Part shown: in pieces, positions 35,022 to 47,967 of the stretch
Layout of the letters: every line of letters starts with the position of its first letter
How positions within the stretch are numbered: position 1 is the first letter of the stretch
NCBI GenBank assembly: GCA_029204225.1
Contig: CM055105.1
Coordinates: 18,829,226-18,893,225, forward strand
Origin: Diphasiastrum complanatum
Lineage: Eukaryota; Streptophyta; Lycopodiopsida; Lycopodiales; Lycopodiaceae
Direction of reading: 5' to 3'
Length of the DNA stretch: 64,000 bases
The notes under the pieces: model-generated
What the model was told of the DNA's origin: nothing
The model's database searches: none
The model's input: the letters and a program-made list of their open reading frames with translations, nothing else
Translations under genes and position numbers: made by a program

Positions 35022-35657
35022 TTATCCATTCTCAAAAGCTTGTAATTTTGTCTTGCTTCCTTGGAAATAAGAATTCCTTGAAGAGTCTCCAAGTTGGTTA
35101 ACTCCTCCTTGAGAACATAGGATTGGACAAAGGATAGCATCGGTCATCACATCTTTAAGTTGATCATAAAGGTCAACTGGTTTGAGTTCATGACGGACGT
35201 TTTTAGGCAATCCAACTCAAAATAGTTTTATGGCCATGCGTTCAGTGATATTTTCATCAACACATTCTACTTTGAGACGTTTAAAATGCTCAATGTAGTT
35301 TCGAACAGACTCTTCGCGACGCATCTTGATATGAGTAATTTGAATGAACGGGCTATGAGTCAGTTTGGATGGTGTGAAACGCTTGATGAGAGCGTCCTTG
35401 AAGGTGGTCCAAGAAGCAAGACTAGGAGTTTCGAAATTCAAGTACCACTCCTTGGCGGTGCCATAGAGTACTGTGGGAAATAGGCGAAGCTTTTCAGTTT
35501 CAGAGGTATCTCCATAAAAACGGCATGCATTATCAAAGTCTTGGAGAAATTGGACTGGGTCAGATTCACCATCGTACTTTGGTGCATCGATACGTGAAAT
35601 TCTTCATTCCATTCGTGGAGGAGTCGGATTAGAAGATTCAGCACAGTCACGAGACAT
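35022..35657 (-). pseudogene. Gypsy gag with two in-frame stops
   Basis: From the ATG at 35,657 a single frame runs 212 codons, broken only by TGA at 35,604-35,606 (after PTPPRME) and at 35,217-35,219. It holds a Retrotrans_gag-type domain: FLQDFDNACRFYGD, FPTVLYGTAKEWYLNFETPS, WTTFKDALIKRFTP and HFKRLKVECVDENITERMAI. The rest of the element to the left is missing. An ~840-bp leader separates it from the primer site and LTR at 36,498-37,318. Confidence 0.85.
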
Positions 35658-36497
35658 AATGCAGAATACAGAGGGGCAGGGCAGGACTATACTTGACAAA
35701 AAGGGCAGTTTGCTTGCAGAATGGATAGTGTAGGACAAAAACTGACCTTTTTGATTATAACAGAATTCGCGGACAGGTTGAGAAATCGTGGAGAGACAGA
35801 TAAATCTAATTGTAATACTCGCGAATTTTGAACAAGTATTCTGAATGTCAGAATAGTGATTTTTTTTAGATTTTCTGGAAAAATTTGACGATTTAGAATT
35901 TGCGGATAGTACAGAGAAATTGTGCTCTGTGAGGGCGAATTCTTAGGCTTGATGGCGAATTCTAACAGAGAGGTTTGACTGGCAAATAGGGAATATAGAG
36001 AAAGATGTGATGTTCTATCAGTAAATGGGTAAAATTTGTGAGATAGAATGTGCGGAGCTGCTGAAGGACTGATCTTACTAAGATCTAGCCTCAGTGAAGT
36101 CGGCGAATTCCAAGACAAAGATTTTGATGAGAAATAAGGGATTTTGACAGTATAACAGACTGTTTTCTCAAAATCTGACTGTGGTCAAAATTCGTGAAAG
36201 TGATAAAATGAAAGATCAGGGTCTATTAGGGCTGCAAACAGACTGGCGAATTCTGATATACCTGTTTGGTTGTGAAAAAGGTCACTTGGGTCACTTCTTT
36301 TGAAGAAAATGCCCAAGTTGACTCTTTTGTTGCTTCCCCCCGGTTTGAGAAGTTGCTCCGCAGCTTGTGTAGGACCTGGAGAGACGACGCGTGCTGTTTG
36401 TTGGTAGATAGAAATAAGCACACAAGCAAACATACAACACGGAAGCAAGAAATAAAAGAAAAAAAGGAGAAGAAGCTAGGTAGAAAAATACTTTAAA

Positions 36498-37318
36498 AGT
36501 GGCAACGATGCCAATGTTGGAAGTATTTCTAGTGAGTGCGATGGCTAGGTCTACTTACGGGTGTAGTATAGGGATGTAGAGATTCGTCCACTTTTTAAGT
36601 TTCTACAATAAGCTTCAACAGAAATATGGACAGGAATGAGAGCACTAAGGCTTACCCAACTAGTGCCCGAAACGAAAATAAACTAATTAGTAACAACAAT
36701 AAAAATCCTTGATAAGGCTTACCCAACTAGCAAGGTGACTAGACTAATCTTAGATTAACAGCCGAAGGGTAATAAAATGAGATTGCGACTAATACTAGAC
36801 AAATAAGCAATAATGAACATGCCACAATAAAACCAATGAAAAGGAGGCAAGAGGAGGCCCGAGCACCTTCCCTCAAGCTATGCACCTTTCCAAGGGGAAC
36901 ACAAATGAAATAGAATGATAATTCTCCAGAATAGAGAGCAAGATAGCTTAATCTCAAAAGTGTTATTTACAATGCAAATACCTCTCCTTTTATGGCAAGG
37001 AGGGTCTTCCATAAGTGTCTACTAACTTATGGGACTAATCTGTTTCTAGCCTTTCTAGAACTTCTAACTTAGGATTTAGAACTTCAATTTTCTTAACTTA
37101 GGACAACTTAAGATAAAATATTTCTAATCTTAAGTTTCCTAAGTCTAAGTTCTAAATCTAAGTTTAAGCTATTTTATTATTATTTAAGCTTCTACTCATG
37201 GACTTACAAAACACATGCCATGGCTTGAAGTTTATTGACAGATACTCATACGTGGTCAACACATGCCACGAAGTTTTATTATTATTTTATTTTCTCTGTG
37301 TTAGCACAGTTGCTAACA
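36498..37318 (-). mobile_element. Gypsy 5' LTR with primer site
   Basis: On the minus strand the LTR (36,515-37,318) starts TGTTAGCAACTGTGCTAACA and ends ACTTCCAACA. A primer site TGGCATCGTTGCCACT (36,513-36,498), one base after the LTR, resembles the tRNA-Asp site TGGCGCCGTTGCC. The order LTR, primer site, leader, gag is as expected. The 3' LTR is not in the window. Confidence 0.8.
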
Positions 37319-39362
37319 CTTTCGTACACTCAACTGCACAAATGAAAATTGTATAGAGATAACCAATCTATTCAGTAGTTAACGAGACAGACATTGTAGA
37401 TGCTTTCATGCATCGATTTTTTCTTCAAACGGATTGTCAGTAATAAGCGAATAGCTTTTACATATTGTAGTTAGCTTTGTGAGCACGCGGTTTCACCCGC
37501 AATTGTCTTGTGCTCACCTGCATCACTGACTTGTATTTCATTACATTTAATCTGAGGAAGGGGACACACAAAACATTATGAGATAAGCCAAGCATAAATC
37601 AAAATACTAGTAAAAAATCACTAGAAAACTATGAAAAACCAAGTAGACTACTTATATGGCTATGAAATAAGCTCATGTTAGTTATTTCTAACCATAAAAT
37701 GATTGAAAAGCTAAGAAACCACTTACTTGGATGTTGATTCTGCCACTAGGTCCTGGAAGAAAAAGCTATAAAAAAAAACTAGAAAAAGCAATACCAAATC
37801 CACCTTTTGATCGATGCACACACTAGTTCTAATACCACTATAAAGGCCACTTCTTACATATCTTGAAGATCCTACTACAAAAACCAAAAGGATTGTCTAT
37901 GCCACCCAACTAAGTAGAAACTAGATGTCAGACTATAATAGCTTCACTCCAACAAGCCACAAAGTTGGAACTGTAGGAGGGCGAGTTTCTATAGAACATA
38001 TCTAGACCCTATGACACATGTGCATGTGACATGCAACCCTCGTATGCACCTAACTTCAATTGGAGTCACTTTTGATATGCCTCACGAAGCATATAGCTAT
38101 CAAACACCATGCACTGATCCACATGTCACAATTGAAGTGCTTGAAATCTCTCAAGGTTATTAATCACATAGCTGGCCTTAGAATTTCAAAATGTAACTAA
38201 TAATCTCAAACATTGGAGTGCCAAATACACATGTCAAGGATTATTCCAAATCTCAATACTAGACATGGACGTAACAAGTAGAATCTTGAATTAAAATCAC
38301 TTTACCACGGTTGAACATTCTCATTATCAAGATTAGACAAATCAAGTTTCAGAATAGATTTTAATTCTGGATAAATATCAGTATCAACAAACATAAGGTG
38401 GCTTTAAGTTTTGAGAAGTGGATTCTTTAACTTAGAGTCAATTTTTTTTTTATTATTATCGATATTGATCTCAATAGAAATGATAGGAGATTTTGTGCAT
38501 GATATCATCATCAAAATTCAAAGGAATTGCTTTTATATCCAACTTATCAATCATACATGGATAATTCATTGTCAACTTTAGCAAATTGACAATGTGTAGA
38601 GTCAAATTCATATAGCCTTGTCCAATGGGAAGTTGCTTTTCACGTCTCATTTAGTAGGGTTTCACTCTCAACTAGTTGTTGTCCCAGTTGATTTAGATAA
38701 TTCTCATCAGTTTGATTGAAAGATGAAGCATATGACAATTGGCAAAAAAAACAATGGGAATACCTTTCAATAGTTTTCAAGTCGCTTGAAAATTTGCACG
38801 TCATTGCACAATGTTTTGCACTCATACAATTGTAAAGTCCCTACAATATATCCTGCAGGTCCATATAGTATAATCTCATCTTTATTTGCACAGTGTTGTT
38901 TTCTTTTGTCATTTCCACTTCATCCAAAACTTGGATGAAGGGGATCTATCAAACTCACAAAAGATGAATATTTGTTTTTTGTGTCATTTATCATATCCAA
39001 CGTGGTCCCTTTTAGCACTTATACATTTGATAATGACTCACCATCATTCTTGAATACGTCCATGAGGTCCAAAAGGTGATTAATCAATAAATGTTTTCAA
39101 TAAGACAATGGATAAAAGAAAAGACCATTTTTTTCAAATCCATTTTCTTTTTGTGCCACAATTTGATATTGGCATGATCTAGTGTATGTTTTTTACACCA
39201 TTCAATATAACAATTTGCTACTCCAATGCATGAGGGTGGTGTTGTGGTGTAGGGACCAATTATCCATTCTCTAGAGCTTGTCTTTGAGTTATTCAAAAAG
39301 GATGATAAAGCTGAAGAAACCTTAAGTTTCTATCTTAAAGCTCTAGTATTTTTCATTGCGGC
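37319..39362. other. Unassigned AT-rich sequence
   Basis: Short open frames only (61 codons at 38,640 and 70 codons at 39,084, both minus). They may be pieces of one decayed coding region, but no family is recognised. Confidence 0.35.
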
Positions 39363-39722
39363 ATTTTTGTAGGGTGTGTAGAATCAATGGTGAGCAGTCC
39401 TCCGCCTTTCAAGAAGGGTTAGAACACAAGATAGGTTCCTAACTATGCTTAGTTGCTAGTTTAGATGCTATTCTAACTCTACTTTAACAGTAACCCACCT
39501 TAACACTACTTCAACTAAGTCTAAATACAAGCATTCATCATGATTAGGGGTGAAAGAGGAAGAGAAGAAGAGAAAGAGAGAGAGAGAGATCCTAAATTTT
39601 TCGATCCTTTGTTGGAAATTTGAACCTTCATAAATTTTTGTGTTTTCCAAGAATAAGTATATACAGGGTTTTTTAAGATGCTCATTACCAAGTGATTTGA
39701 GCCTGACCATTGAAATCCGACA
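39363..39722 (-). mobile_element. Chimeric LTR: Copia start joined to Gypsy-type end
   Basis: From 39,722 leftward to about 39,590 the sequence matches the start of the LTR at 44,914 (TGT(C/T)GGATTTCAATG...). Left of a short GA tract (39,574-39,589) it instead resembles the outer part of the Gypsy LTRs (AAGGGTTAGA, GGT(A/T)CCTAACTATGC, TCATGATT-GGTGAAAG; compare 10,040-10,220). The Copia purine tract TTAAGGGGGAG (39,723-39,733) directly precedes it. The junction at the GA tract suggests recombination or template switching. Confidence 0.65.
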
Positions 39723-39731
39723 CTCCCCCTT

Positions 39732-42700
39732 AATGTGGATCTTGAAAATTTTGATCCTCAGATTTAGCAGGTTGTTAAATCTCAGGTGATGTTCCTTTGT
39801 CAATGCCTTGGTGAAGTAATCTGCTACTTGTAATTCTGTCCTACAGTAAACTAAACAATTTCCTTGCTTTGCACTTTTTTTCTAAGATCATGATACCTTA
39901 TTTCAATATGCTTACTTCGAGAGTAAAATCTCAGACTCAAAGATAGTGCAATGTCGCTTTGATTGTCAGAGTAGAGGGTCGTTGGATGTGATTGAATAAG
40001 TTCGATATCTGCAAGCAAGTTTCTCAGCCAAATTGCCTCGTTGGTAGCATTTGTGGCAGCTATGTATTCTGATTCTGTGGAGGATAATGCTACTGAGGTT
40101 TGTTTTTGGCTGTTCCATGAAATTGGGCCTTGATTGAACAGGAACACAAATTCAGAGGTCGCTTTTCTTGTGTCGATATCTCCTGTCCAATCTGCATTTG
40201 TGTAGCCCTCTAGAATGTCGAAAAATTGGCTACCTCCATAGCAAATGCTGAGGTGTTTTGTATCTTGGACATACTTCATGACTTTCATGAGAGCCTTCCA
40301 ATGGAGTGGACTTGGTTTTGAGAGAAATTGGCTAAGAGAGCTGATTGAGTAAGCAAGGTCGGGTCGAGTACAGAGCATATCATACATCAATGAACCGATT
40401 ATGGAGTGAAATGGATACTACTTCATTTCCTCCTTCTCTGACTCAGATTTTGGACATTGCTCCTTTGATAGCTTCAAACCAGGGTCGAGTGGGAAGTGGC
40501 TCGGTTTGCACTCGACCATTCCATATTTCTTCAACACATTGGTGAGGTATCTCTGCTGGCTAATGAAAATATGCCTGTTGGGTCGAATTCAGAAAATCTG
40601 AATTCCAAGACAGTAGTGAGTAGGACCCATATATGTCATCTTGTATTCATGTGCTAACAAGCATCTGGTATCCTTCAACAAATTTAAATTGTTACTAAAC
40701 AGTAATGTGTATGATTTTGAAAGAATCTGATATAGACTTAAAATAAACATTTGAGTCAGTGAAGATCGGTTGGATGGCACAAACTACTCCTTGTGGAGTT
40801 ACATGATGAAGAATCTTCTCATAGCAAATGAGTTTGGAATGAAACCATTCTCGATTAGAAATGTATTAATCTTCTGAAACCAGGCTCTTGGAGACTGTTT
40901 CAGGCCATACATGGCTTGATGAGTTTTGCACACTAGGTGCTCCTTGCCTTTTAGCTCATATCCTTCTGGTTGAGACATGTAGATCTCTTCTTCAATGGTG
41001 CCATTAAAGAAGGCAGTTTGGTCATCCATTTGGTGAACTTCAAGGTCGAATGTAGCTGCATAGGAAAGAAGTAAATAGATTGAAGCATGCTTTACCACAT
41101 GACTGAAGGTTTCAGAATAATCCAGATCTAGGATTTGGGAGAAGCCTTTGGCTACCAATCTTGCCTTGTATCGATTTATTTTACCTTCAACATCATACTT
41201 CACCTTGAACAACCACTTGCATGGGATCAGATTTCGATCCTTGGCAGCTCAGTCACAATCCATGTTTGATTCTCAATTAGAGTATCAAATTCTGCATCCA
41301 TGGCAACCTTCCACTGGTCAACATCAGGTGTTGACATAGCCTCATGAACAATATTTGGTTCTTGCACAAAATAGAAGGCCGGATCATCCATGAATAGGGA
41401 TGGAGGCTGTCTAGGTCGATTTGATCTTCTAGGTTGAATTTTGACTCTCTGATGCTGCTCGTTCTGTTGAGGTTCTGACTCACTATCAGAGTTAGTATCA
41501 ATTTTTTTCTACCCTTGGTCGGATTTTTATTTTTTGATCCTTGGATTGGATTTTGAAATTTTTGACCTTTGGATCAACTTTTGAATTTTCGACCCTTGGA
41601 TCGACTTTTGATTGTTCGACCCTTGGGTTGGATTTTTCTGGAGCTTTTTCCTTGTGATCAAAAAATTGGTCTTCATGAATATGACATCTCTGCTCATGAA
41701 TGTCTTCTAAGTGATCAGGTTGTAGAGCTTGTATGCCTTGTGATCTGGAGAGTAGCCAATGAAAATCAATTTTCTGCTCTTGTCATCCAGCTTCTTTCTT
41801 AGATCTTCAGGGATCTGAGCATAGGCATACAAACACTCGAATATGTTTGAGTGATGGCTTCAATCTAGTCCACACCTCCTGAGGTGTCTTGCCATTTAGG
41901 GCTTTGGTGATGGATCAGTTTTGCAAGTAGGCAGTTGTAGTGACAGCTTCTGCCAAAAATCTCTTTGGAAGAGAAGCATGGGCCATCATGCTTTTGGCAC
42001 TCTCTATCAGTGTCCAATTCTTCCATTTTGCTACTCCATTTGACTGATGTGAGTAGCTCATGGTGAATTGTTAGAGTATTCCACAAGCCTTACAAAATTC
42101 TTTGAACTTGATGGAGATGTATTCTCCCCCTCCATCTGTACGCAGAGCTTTTATTGTTCTCTGGGTCTAATTTTTTGCAGATGCCTTGAACTGCTTGAAG
42201 AATTTGAAAGTCTTGAATTTATTCTTCAAAAAGTAAGTAGCAGTTCTCCTAGAAAAGTCAGAAAATAGAGAGCTCCCCCTGTGGAAGTAGTCTGCATTGG
42301 GCCACAAATGTCACTATGTACAAGATCTAGCAAATTTCTAGAAGTATGAACATAATTTGAAGTAAATGGACTTCTAGCATGCTTGCTGATAATACAGCTT
42401 TCACACGGAGAATTGAATCTACTAATAGAGGAAAGATCTTGCACTAAGTTCTGATTTGACATTTCTTGAATACTCTTGAAATTTAAATGGCCTAGTCTGA
42501 AATGCCACAACAAATGATTGGATTCAGAAGTAGAGATAGGAGCTTGACTACTAGTAGAATAACAATGACTTAATTTGTAAAGGTAGCCACATCTTCTACC
42601 ATAAGCTAGGACTTTCCTAGACTTGTCAAGAATAGTGTAGCCTTCTGTATTGAATTTGACCCTACGACCAGAATCAGTGATTCTGCTTATAGAAAGCAAA

Positions 42701-43881
42701 TTTTTGGTAAAGTTCGGAATGTATAAAACATTGGACAACAACTTAACAACACCTCTCTGAAATTCAACCCTCACTGTTCCTTCACCTTCAATGGAGTGAG
42801 TTGAGTTGTCTCCAAGTTGCACAACTTTAGAATGGGTGAAAGGATTGTAGTTTTGGAACCAGTCCCGATGATGGATCATGTGATGAGTTGCTCCAGAGTC
42901 CAAGTACCAGGAATCAATATCCTGAAAATTTCCGACCCTGGTTAGAAAGGCAGCTTTATCCTCCTCTTCATGCTGAATCGAGTGATTGGTTGAGGCAGCA
43001 TTTGCTTGTTGTTGGAACTGCTTCTTCTTTCATTGTTGTACTTGAGTGTCCTGCAGTCCTTGATGAGATGAGCAGTCCTCTTACAGTATTTGCAGAAGAG
43101 TTTCTGCATAGGTTGGGATGATGAAGAATTCAACCCTGGGTCAGAATTCGACCCAGAGCCAGAATTTGACCATGAGCCAAAATTTGATCCAGAGCCAAAA
43201 TTTGATTCTGACTGCATGTTGCTCTCTTTTCCTGAATAATCAAATTTTGTGGATTTCTTTGACTTGAACTTCTGATTTCTCTTTGTGTAAAGAGTCTGAG
43301 GATCAGATCCTTAGCAACAACTTTGTCTAAAGTCATCTCAATGTTGTTACAAGAGGAGATCAAAAGAAATGCTTCCTCTTCGAAATAGCCATGACCCATG
43401 TTTCATAGGCATCATGGAGACTTGCTAAAAGAGTCATCACTATATCTGAATCTTCAATGTTCGATCCTGTTGCAGTCATCTGTTCCATAAGATTTTTGAA
43501 GGTATTAAGATGGTTGGAAATAGTGTCTGCATCAGACATCCTCAATGTGAAAATTTTCTTTCTTAGATGGAGTTTGGATGTGACATCTCTGATGTCATAA
43601 AGTGTTGCTAGGATGTCCCAGGTATCCTTGGTTGTTTGAGCAGATCGAATATGATTGATTTGGGAGTCATTAATGTTCAATGTGATTAAGACAAATGCCT
43701 TGCCATCTTGTTGCCTCCTTTTGGTGATGCTAGCTGCATCAGCCTCTGGCTTGATTTCAGTACCATCGACAATGTCCCATAGTTCCTTGGCTAAAAGGAC
43801 AACTCTCATCTTGAACTTCCAAAGATAGTAGTTCTCTCCATTGAGCTTGTCAATCAGAGAGGAGCCAGAAGTAGAATACAT
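39732..43881 (-). pseudogene. Copia element C gag-pol remnant
   Basis: From right to left: gag from the ATG at 43,881 (MYSTSGSSLIDKLNGENYYL, WKFKMRVVLLAKELWDIVDG), a zinc knuckle (CKYCKRTAHLIKDC, near 43,085), protease (MDSGATHHMIHHRDW, 42,903), GAG-pre-integrase (LLWHFRLGHLNFKSIQEMSN, CESCIISKHARSPF), a badly broken integrase core (41,865-42,240), RT (RYKARLVAKGFSQILDLDYS, EVHQMDDQTAFFNG, 40,799-41,212), and RNase H (LEGYTNADWTGDIDTRKATS, SSTESEYIAATNATNEAIWL, 39,851-40,390), ending ADYFTKALTKEHHLRFNNLL before the purine tract. The RT active-site region near 40,690 is unreadable. Stops and frameshifts make it inactive. Confidence 0.9.
41513..41640 (-). repeat. Short tandem repeat in the Copia C integrase-RT linker
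   Basis: Four units of about 28-30 bp built around the plus-strand phrase GACCCTTGGATCGACTTTTG. On the coding strand they give repeated Asp-Pro/Gly-Ser-Lys blocks. A second 18-bp array (FGSGSN-like peptide) lies in gag at 43,127-43,217. Confidence 0.7.
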
Positions 43882-43995
43882 TTTGGTATAGTATCGATAT
43901 TGTTGGTAGAAACAACAATAGCGGATTACTGTTGGCTGTGCATTTGCTGATATGAAATCTCGGTAGAAACGAGCCACCCGCTCTGATTTATGTAG

Positions 43996-44914
43996 GAAAT
44001 CAGAGAAAATTGATATTTACAACGGAAGTGGTGAGCAGCCGTGGATCGAAAATGCCACAATTACCAGTAAAGATTGAGTTCAAAATGAATCATATATTAC
44101 AATGCGCAATAGAACAAAATAATAGTGGAACAAAAATGAACTCAGATTGATATCAAAAACATAACTACAATACATGAAGTTGGGCGCAAAAGCTGTAGGC
44201 GCAAAACTACTTCAGCTAAGTTCCTTGATTGATAGCATGGAAAAACTGAAAACTGAACTTAACTGTTTACAACAAAACGCCTTCTGAGATCAGTGCATTC
44301 ACTCCAATGCAGATCTTCCTTGATGATTGGAAGTCAGATGATTAGTACATTCAAAGCTGATTTTAACCTACTTGATTAACTACATCAGTCTTGTAGTAAA
44401 TAGCCATCATTTTTTGTTAGAGAGTCATGTACAGAAGTAGGCGGACTGTCAACGTCGTGACGTGGATTGGATTTCCTAGTTGATAGTACAAAGGATCAGA
44501 ATTTTACACTGGGTTGAATTTATACAAAGGGTCAGATTTATTAGACCTTGCTGATCCGATCCGAGAAGACGCCTGGATAGATTAGACCCGATCCGACCTG
44601 ATAAATTAGACCCGATCCAATCTGATCCAGGGTCGAAGATGCCTAGATAAATTAGACCTACGATCTGATCCGATCTAGGGTCGAAAAAATTAGAACTGAT
44701 CTGACCCGACCCAGGGTCGAAAATTCTCTCTTTGACAAGAATGACATTGGGTCGGAAAATATGCTTGGGTCGAAAAAATTTGATCCTGAATTTTTTGATC
44801 CTTTGCTGAAAATTTGAGCCTTCATAATTTTTTGTGTTTTCCAAGAATAAGTATATATAGGGTTTTTCAAGATGCTTATTACCAAGTGATTTGAGCCTGA
44901 GCATTGAAATCCAA
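43996..44914 (-). mobile_element. Copia element C 5' LTR
   Basis: It starts TGTTGGATTTCAATGCTC at 44,914 and should end near 43,996, next to a damaged primer site (ATCAGAGC near 43,983, compare TGGTATCAGAGC). Between 44,540 and 44,720 it contains a local repeat of GATCCGATC and GGGTCGAA phrases. Confidence 0.7.
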
Positions 44915-44927
44915 CAGAATGATGGGA

Positions 44928-45300
44928 TGATGGGAACAAAGGGAAACTGGAGAGTGGTGTCGAGGCTGGAAGGAGAGTTAGGAGGTGTGAGTTCAAGGAT
45001 GTTCATCCAATTGAGGGTGTGACAGATAATTGTGAATCGAGAGGGTTGATATGGAGAAGTGGGGTGGAAGTGGATGCAGGAGGTATGGAAGAACCGATGG
45101 TGATGGTGGGTGTGGAAGAAGTGAGAACGATGGTAGAAGGTGGAGGGATTGGAGCGATAGAAATTGAGATGGTGGAAGCAACAGATGCGTGGACAGAAGC
45201 AGAAGCAGTGGTTGTGAAAAAAGCAGATGCAGAACGTGGTGGTGCGGTGCGTTGTCATGTGGTAGGAGGGCTAGTGGATGTGGAGGCGGTGCCACACATA
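44928..45300 (-). pseudogene. Fragment of the Ser/Thr/Pro-rich retroelement ORF
   Basis: Frame-corrected by eye, the minus strand reads PANKRMCGTAS, a run of Ser/Thr/Pro/Ile, and PLDSQLSVT. This matches the low-complexity tail at 16,002-16,400 (ASKRTRGDAPS, PTDSQLSLDT) in order and spacing. Apparent long frames here (260 codons at 44,476-45,258) are products of its composition plus the neighbouring LTR. Confidence 0.55.
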
Positions 45301-45414
45301 CGTTTGTTGGCCGGTGAATCAGTAACAGCTGGATCCTACTTGAATCTTACTGGATCTTGCTTGATCTATCTAGATCTTGCCCTTAGCAGCCAAAAATACT
45401 CAGGCATGCTATAT

Positions 45415-46172
45415 CCTGATCCCACCGATTATGCAACCAAGTGGGTAGAAGCACGTGCAACAAAGGATGCCAATGCGAAGACCGTAGCGCGTTTTCTGTA
45501 TGAAAACATTATTATGCGTTTTGGCTATCCAATCGAGCTTGTTAGTGACACAGAGGCACACGCTTCTTAAATGAAGTGGTTGATAATCTCTTACGCCATT
45601 ACCTTGTTATTCACCGCAAAAGTACTCCGTACTATCCCAGATGTCATGGCCAAGACGAATCGACAAACAAGACCATTTGTAAGATCCTAACCAAGATAGT
45701 TGAAACTAGTCGATCATATTGGGAAACCAAACTATTCTCTGCTATCTGGACGTACCACACAACTCCCAAAAAGGCCACTGGATGGGTTACTCCCTTCCAT
45801 CTCGTATATGGTCAAGAGGTAGCAATGTATGTTGAATTCCTAGTTCCTTCCTTGCAAGTCATGCAAGCTTTCTCTACCAATCTATGTGAGAAAGTTACAA
45901 TTGAACAAGAAGTCCAAAACAGGCTATTTACGTTAATCAATTATGTGAGACTCGACTCATATCGTATCATGCACGTCGCCAAAAAGCCTAGCATGATCGT
46001 CACCTATGCAATAAAGACTTACACTTAGGTGATCAAATGTTTCGCTATGCATCTAAGAAGCACCCAAGAAAATCAAAATTCAGAAGCGAAGGGCCATATG
46101 TCATAAATAAAATCCTCTCTAATGGAATAGTCCAATTAGAAACACTTGACAGAGTACTCCTTTTATTTTTTT
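45415..46172 (+). pseudogene. Gypsy integrase fragment
   Basis: The integrase core is readable with two frameshifts (near 45,565 and 46,005): TDYATKWVEARATKDANAKT, LVSDTEAH, FLNEVVDNLL, KSTPYYPRCHGQDESTNKTI and TPFHLVYGQEVAMYVEFLVP, then the C-terminal KKHPRKSKFRSEGPYVINKI. The D, D and E of the catalytic triad are still present. No RT, LTR or primer site of the same element is attached. The integrase type differs from the one truncated at 14,390, where the core is missing. Confidence 0.85.
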
Positions 46173-46810
46173 TAATTTGATTTATATTTTTTGTGTCTTC
46201 TTATTTTTTAATTTTTTGAATGCCTATGTTTGTAGTTACTGTGTTTTTCTTCTCTCCATAAGTTTTTTTTCTTTTTCTGATAGATATCTATTCACAGAGA
46301 GTGTTACAGGTGATGGTCTAGTTCACAAGGATAGATTTTATAACTTTTCGATCCAATTCACTTATGCAATTATGATATCTTAGATTTTCCTAAAATAGCA
46401 CAAATCTAGTAATTGAGATAGTTGATTCCACTGAAAACTTTCACATGTTTCCACACTGTCACATTTTAATTCATTAAGTTCTACAATACCATCACTAAGA
46501 TAGAGTACTCAACAGACACTTGCATCAGATCTCGACCGAGTCCTCTGGTTGGCATCTTGATTGAGTCCTCTGGTTGGCATCTCGACCGAGTAACCTGGTT
46601 AACGTCTCGACTAAGCCTGCTACTTCAATTCTCGACCTCCATTACTTGCATGTGAAAAACTATGTACATCAGAATGGAGAAACCGAGTCATTCACTTCTT
46701 TGATGACTTATCATGCAATGATGAACATGAAATATGAAAATTTATTCAATTCAAGCACAACGTACATTTCACTATTTGTTTGATCTCTAATTCCTTCTTG
46801 ATTTGATTAT

Positions 46811-46812
<2 letters not shown>

Positions 46813-46898
<86 letters not shown>
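46813..46898 (+). repeat. (CT)n microsatellite
   Basis: An uninterrupted CT run of 43 units. Confidence 0.98.
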
Positions 46899-46902
<4 letters not shown>

Positions 46903-47900
46903 TACAAATATTCAAGTACTTCACAATTTCAAGTAAAACAGGCTCCACAAAAAATGTTTTTTTTTTCTCATCTTGTAGTCCATGTGTACTAGCTAGAGGA
47001 GGATTCAAAATCCTAACATGACGTCCAAGAGAGAAACTGGAGCCATCAGCCAACTTGCCATATTTCAAAAATCAATAGTCAGTTTGTTGCATTCCCATGA
47101 CGTACATAATCAAGAGGCAAGCATGCATGCGCTCCCTTGTTCCTCCTCTCATTGTTGTTCACATTTGTATACTAAGGGCATGTGGTCCCTTTTTTTTCAT
47201 GCCCATCATATTGGTCCTCGTAATGCACTTGCATAGCTTAAATAGAGATGTATATTAAATTTTATCAATTTTATTCTTTTTCCTTGATCTTGCTAATTTG
47301 GTGAACACTCTTCATGCTCCATGGTATTTTAACATTCTATTTTGCAAAATGAATCTTAGGCATAAATGTGTGTGTGTGCACATGGTTCACCTTTTATTTA
47401 GGTGGCCATATAATTCACCTTTTATTTAGGCATTTGAAGATTATTTACATGTAGATCTTACTAGCTAACTTTCTATGCATAAAGTGGCACATAATCTATG
47501 TTATCAAGGCTAGTTTAATGGCCATATACCTTGCTTGCTTGATGATTTAGTGCAAGTTGGAGAGAGGAAGTTAGAACTTTGTACTAAATATAATAACTTT
47601 TACATTATTGAATATCATTCATAAAATATCTTTTGAAGTGTTTTATGATTAGTTGACTAGTTCATAATAAGCTTTTTTAACTCATAAAGACCTAGAAGAA
47701 AATAGATTACCATAGTGTGGGTCAAAAATTCAAAGTGCCAATAAGATGTGGAGAACAAAGACAAGGCTTGGCAAGTTGACAAGGCCCTTTTATTTTTAAA
47801 TTAAGCATTTTAATCAACTAGTTGACATCCTTCTTTGAAAAAGTAATTGTAGAACCATTCTATTATTCATGTTCATTAGGACAAAGTAAACCTTCAGCAC

Positions 47901-47907
<7 letters not shown>

Positions 47908-47965
<58 letters not shown>
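47908..47965 (+). repeat. (GA)n microsatellite
   Basis: An uninterrupted GA run of about 29 units. Confidence 0.98.

Positions 47966-47967
<2 letters not shown>

Noticed and set aside
44476-45258. 260-codon minus-strand ORF rich in His, Phe and Pro
   Set aside because: It runs through an LTR and a frameshifted copy of the Ser/Thr-rich repeat. The long frame is a composition effect.
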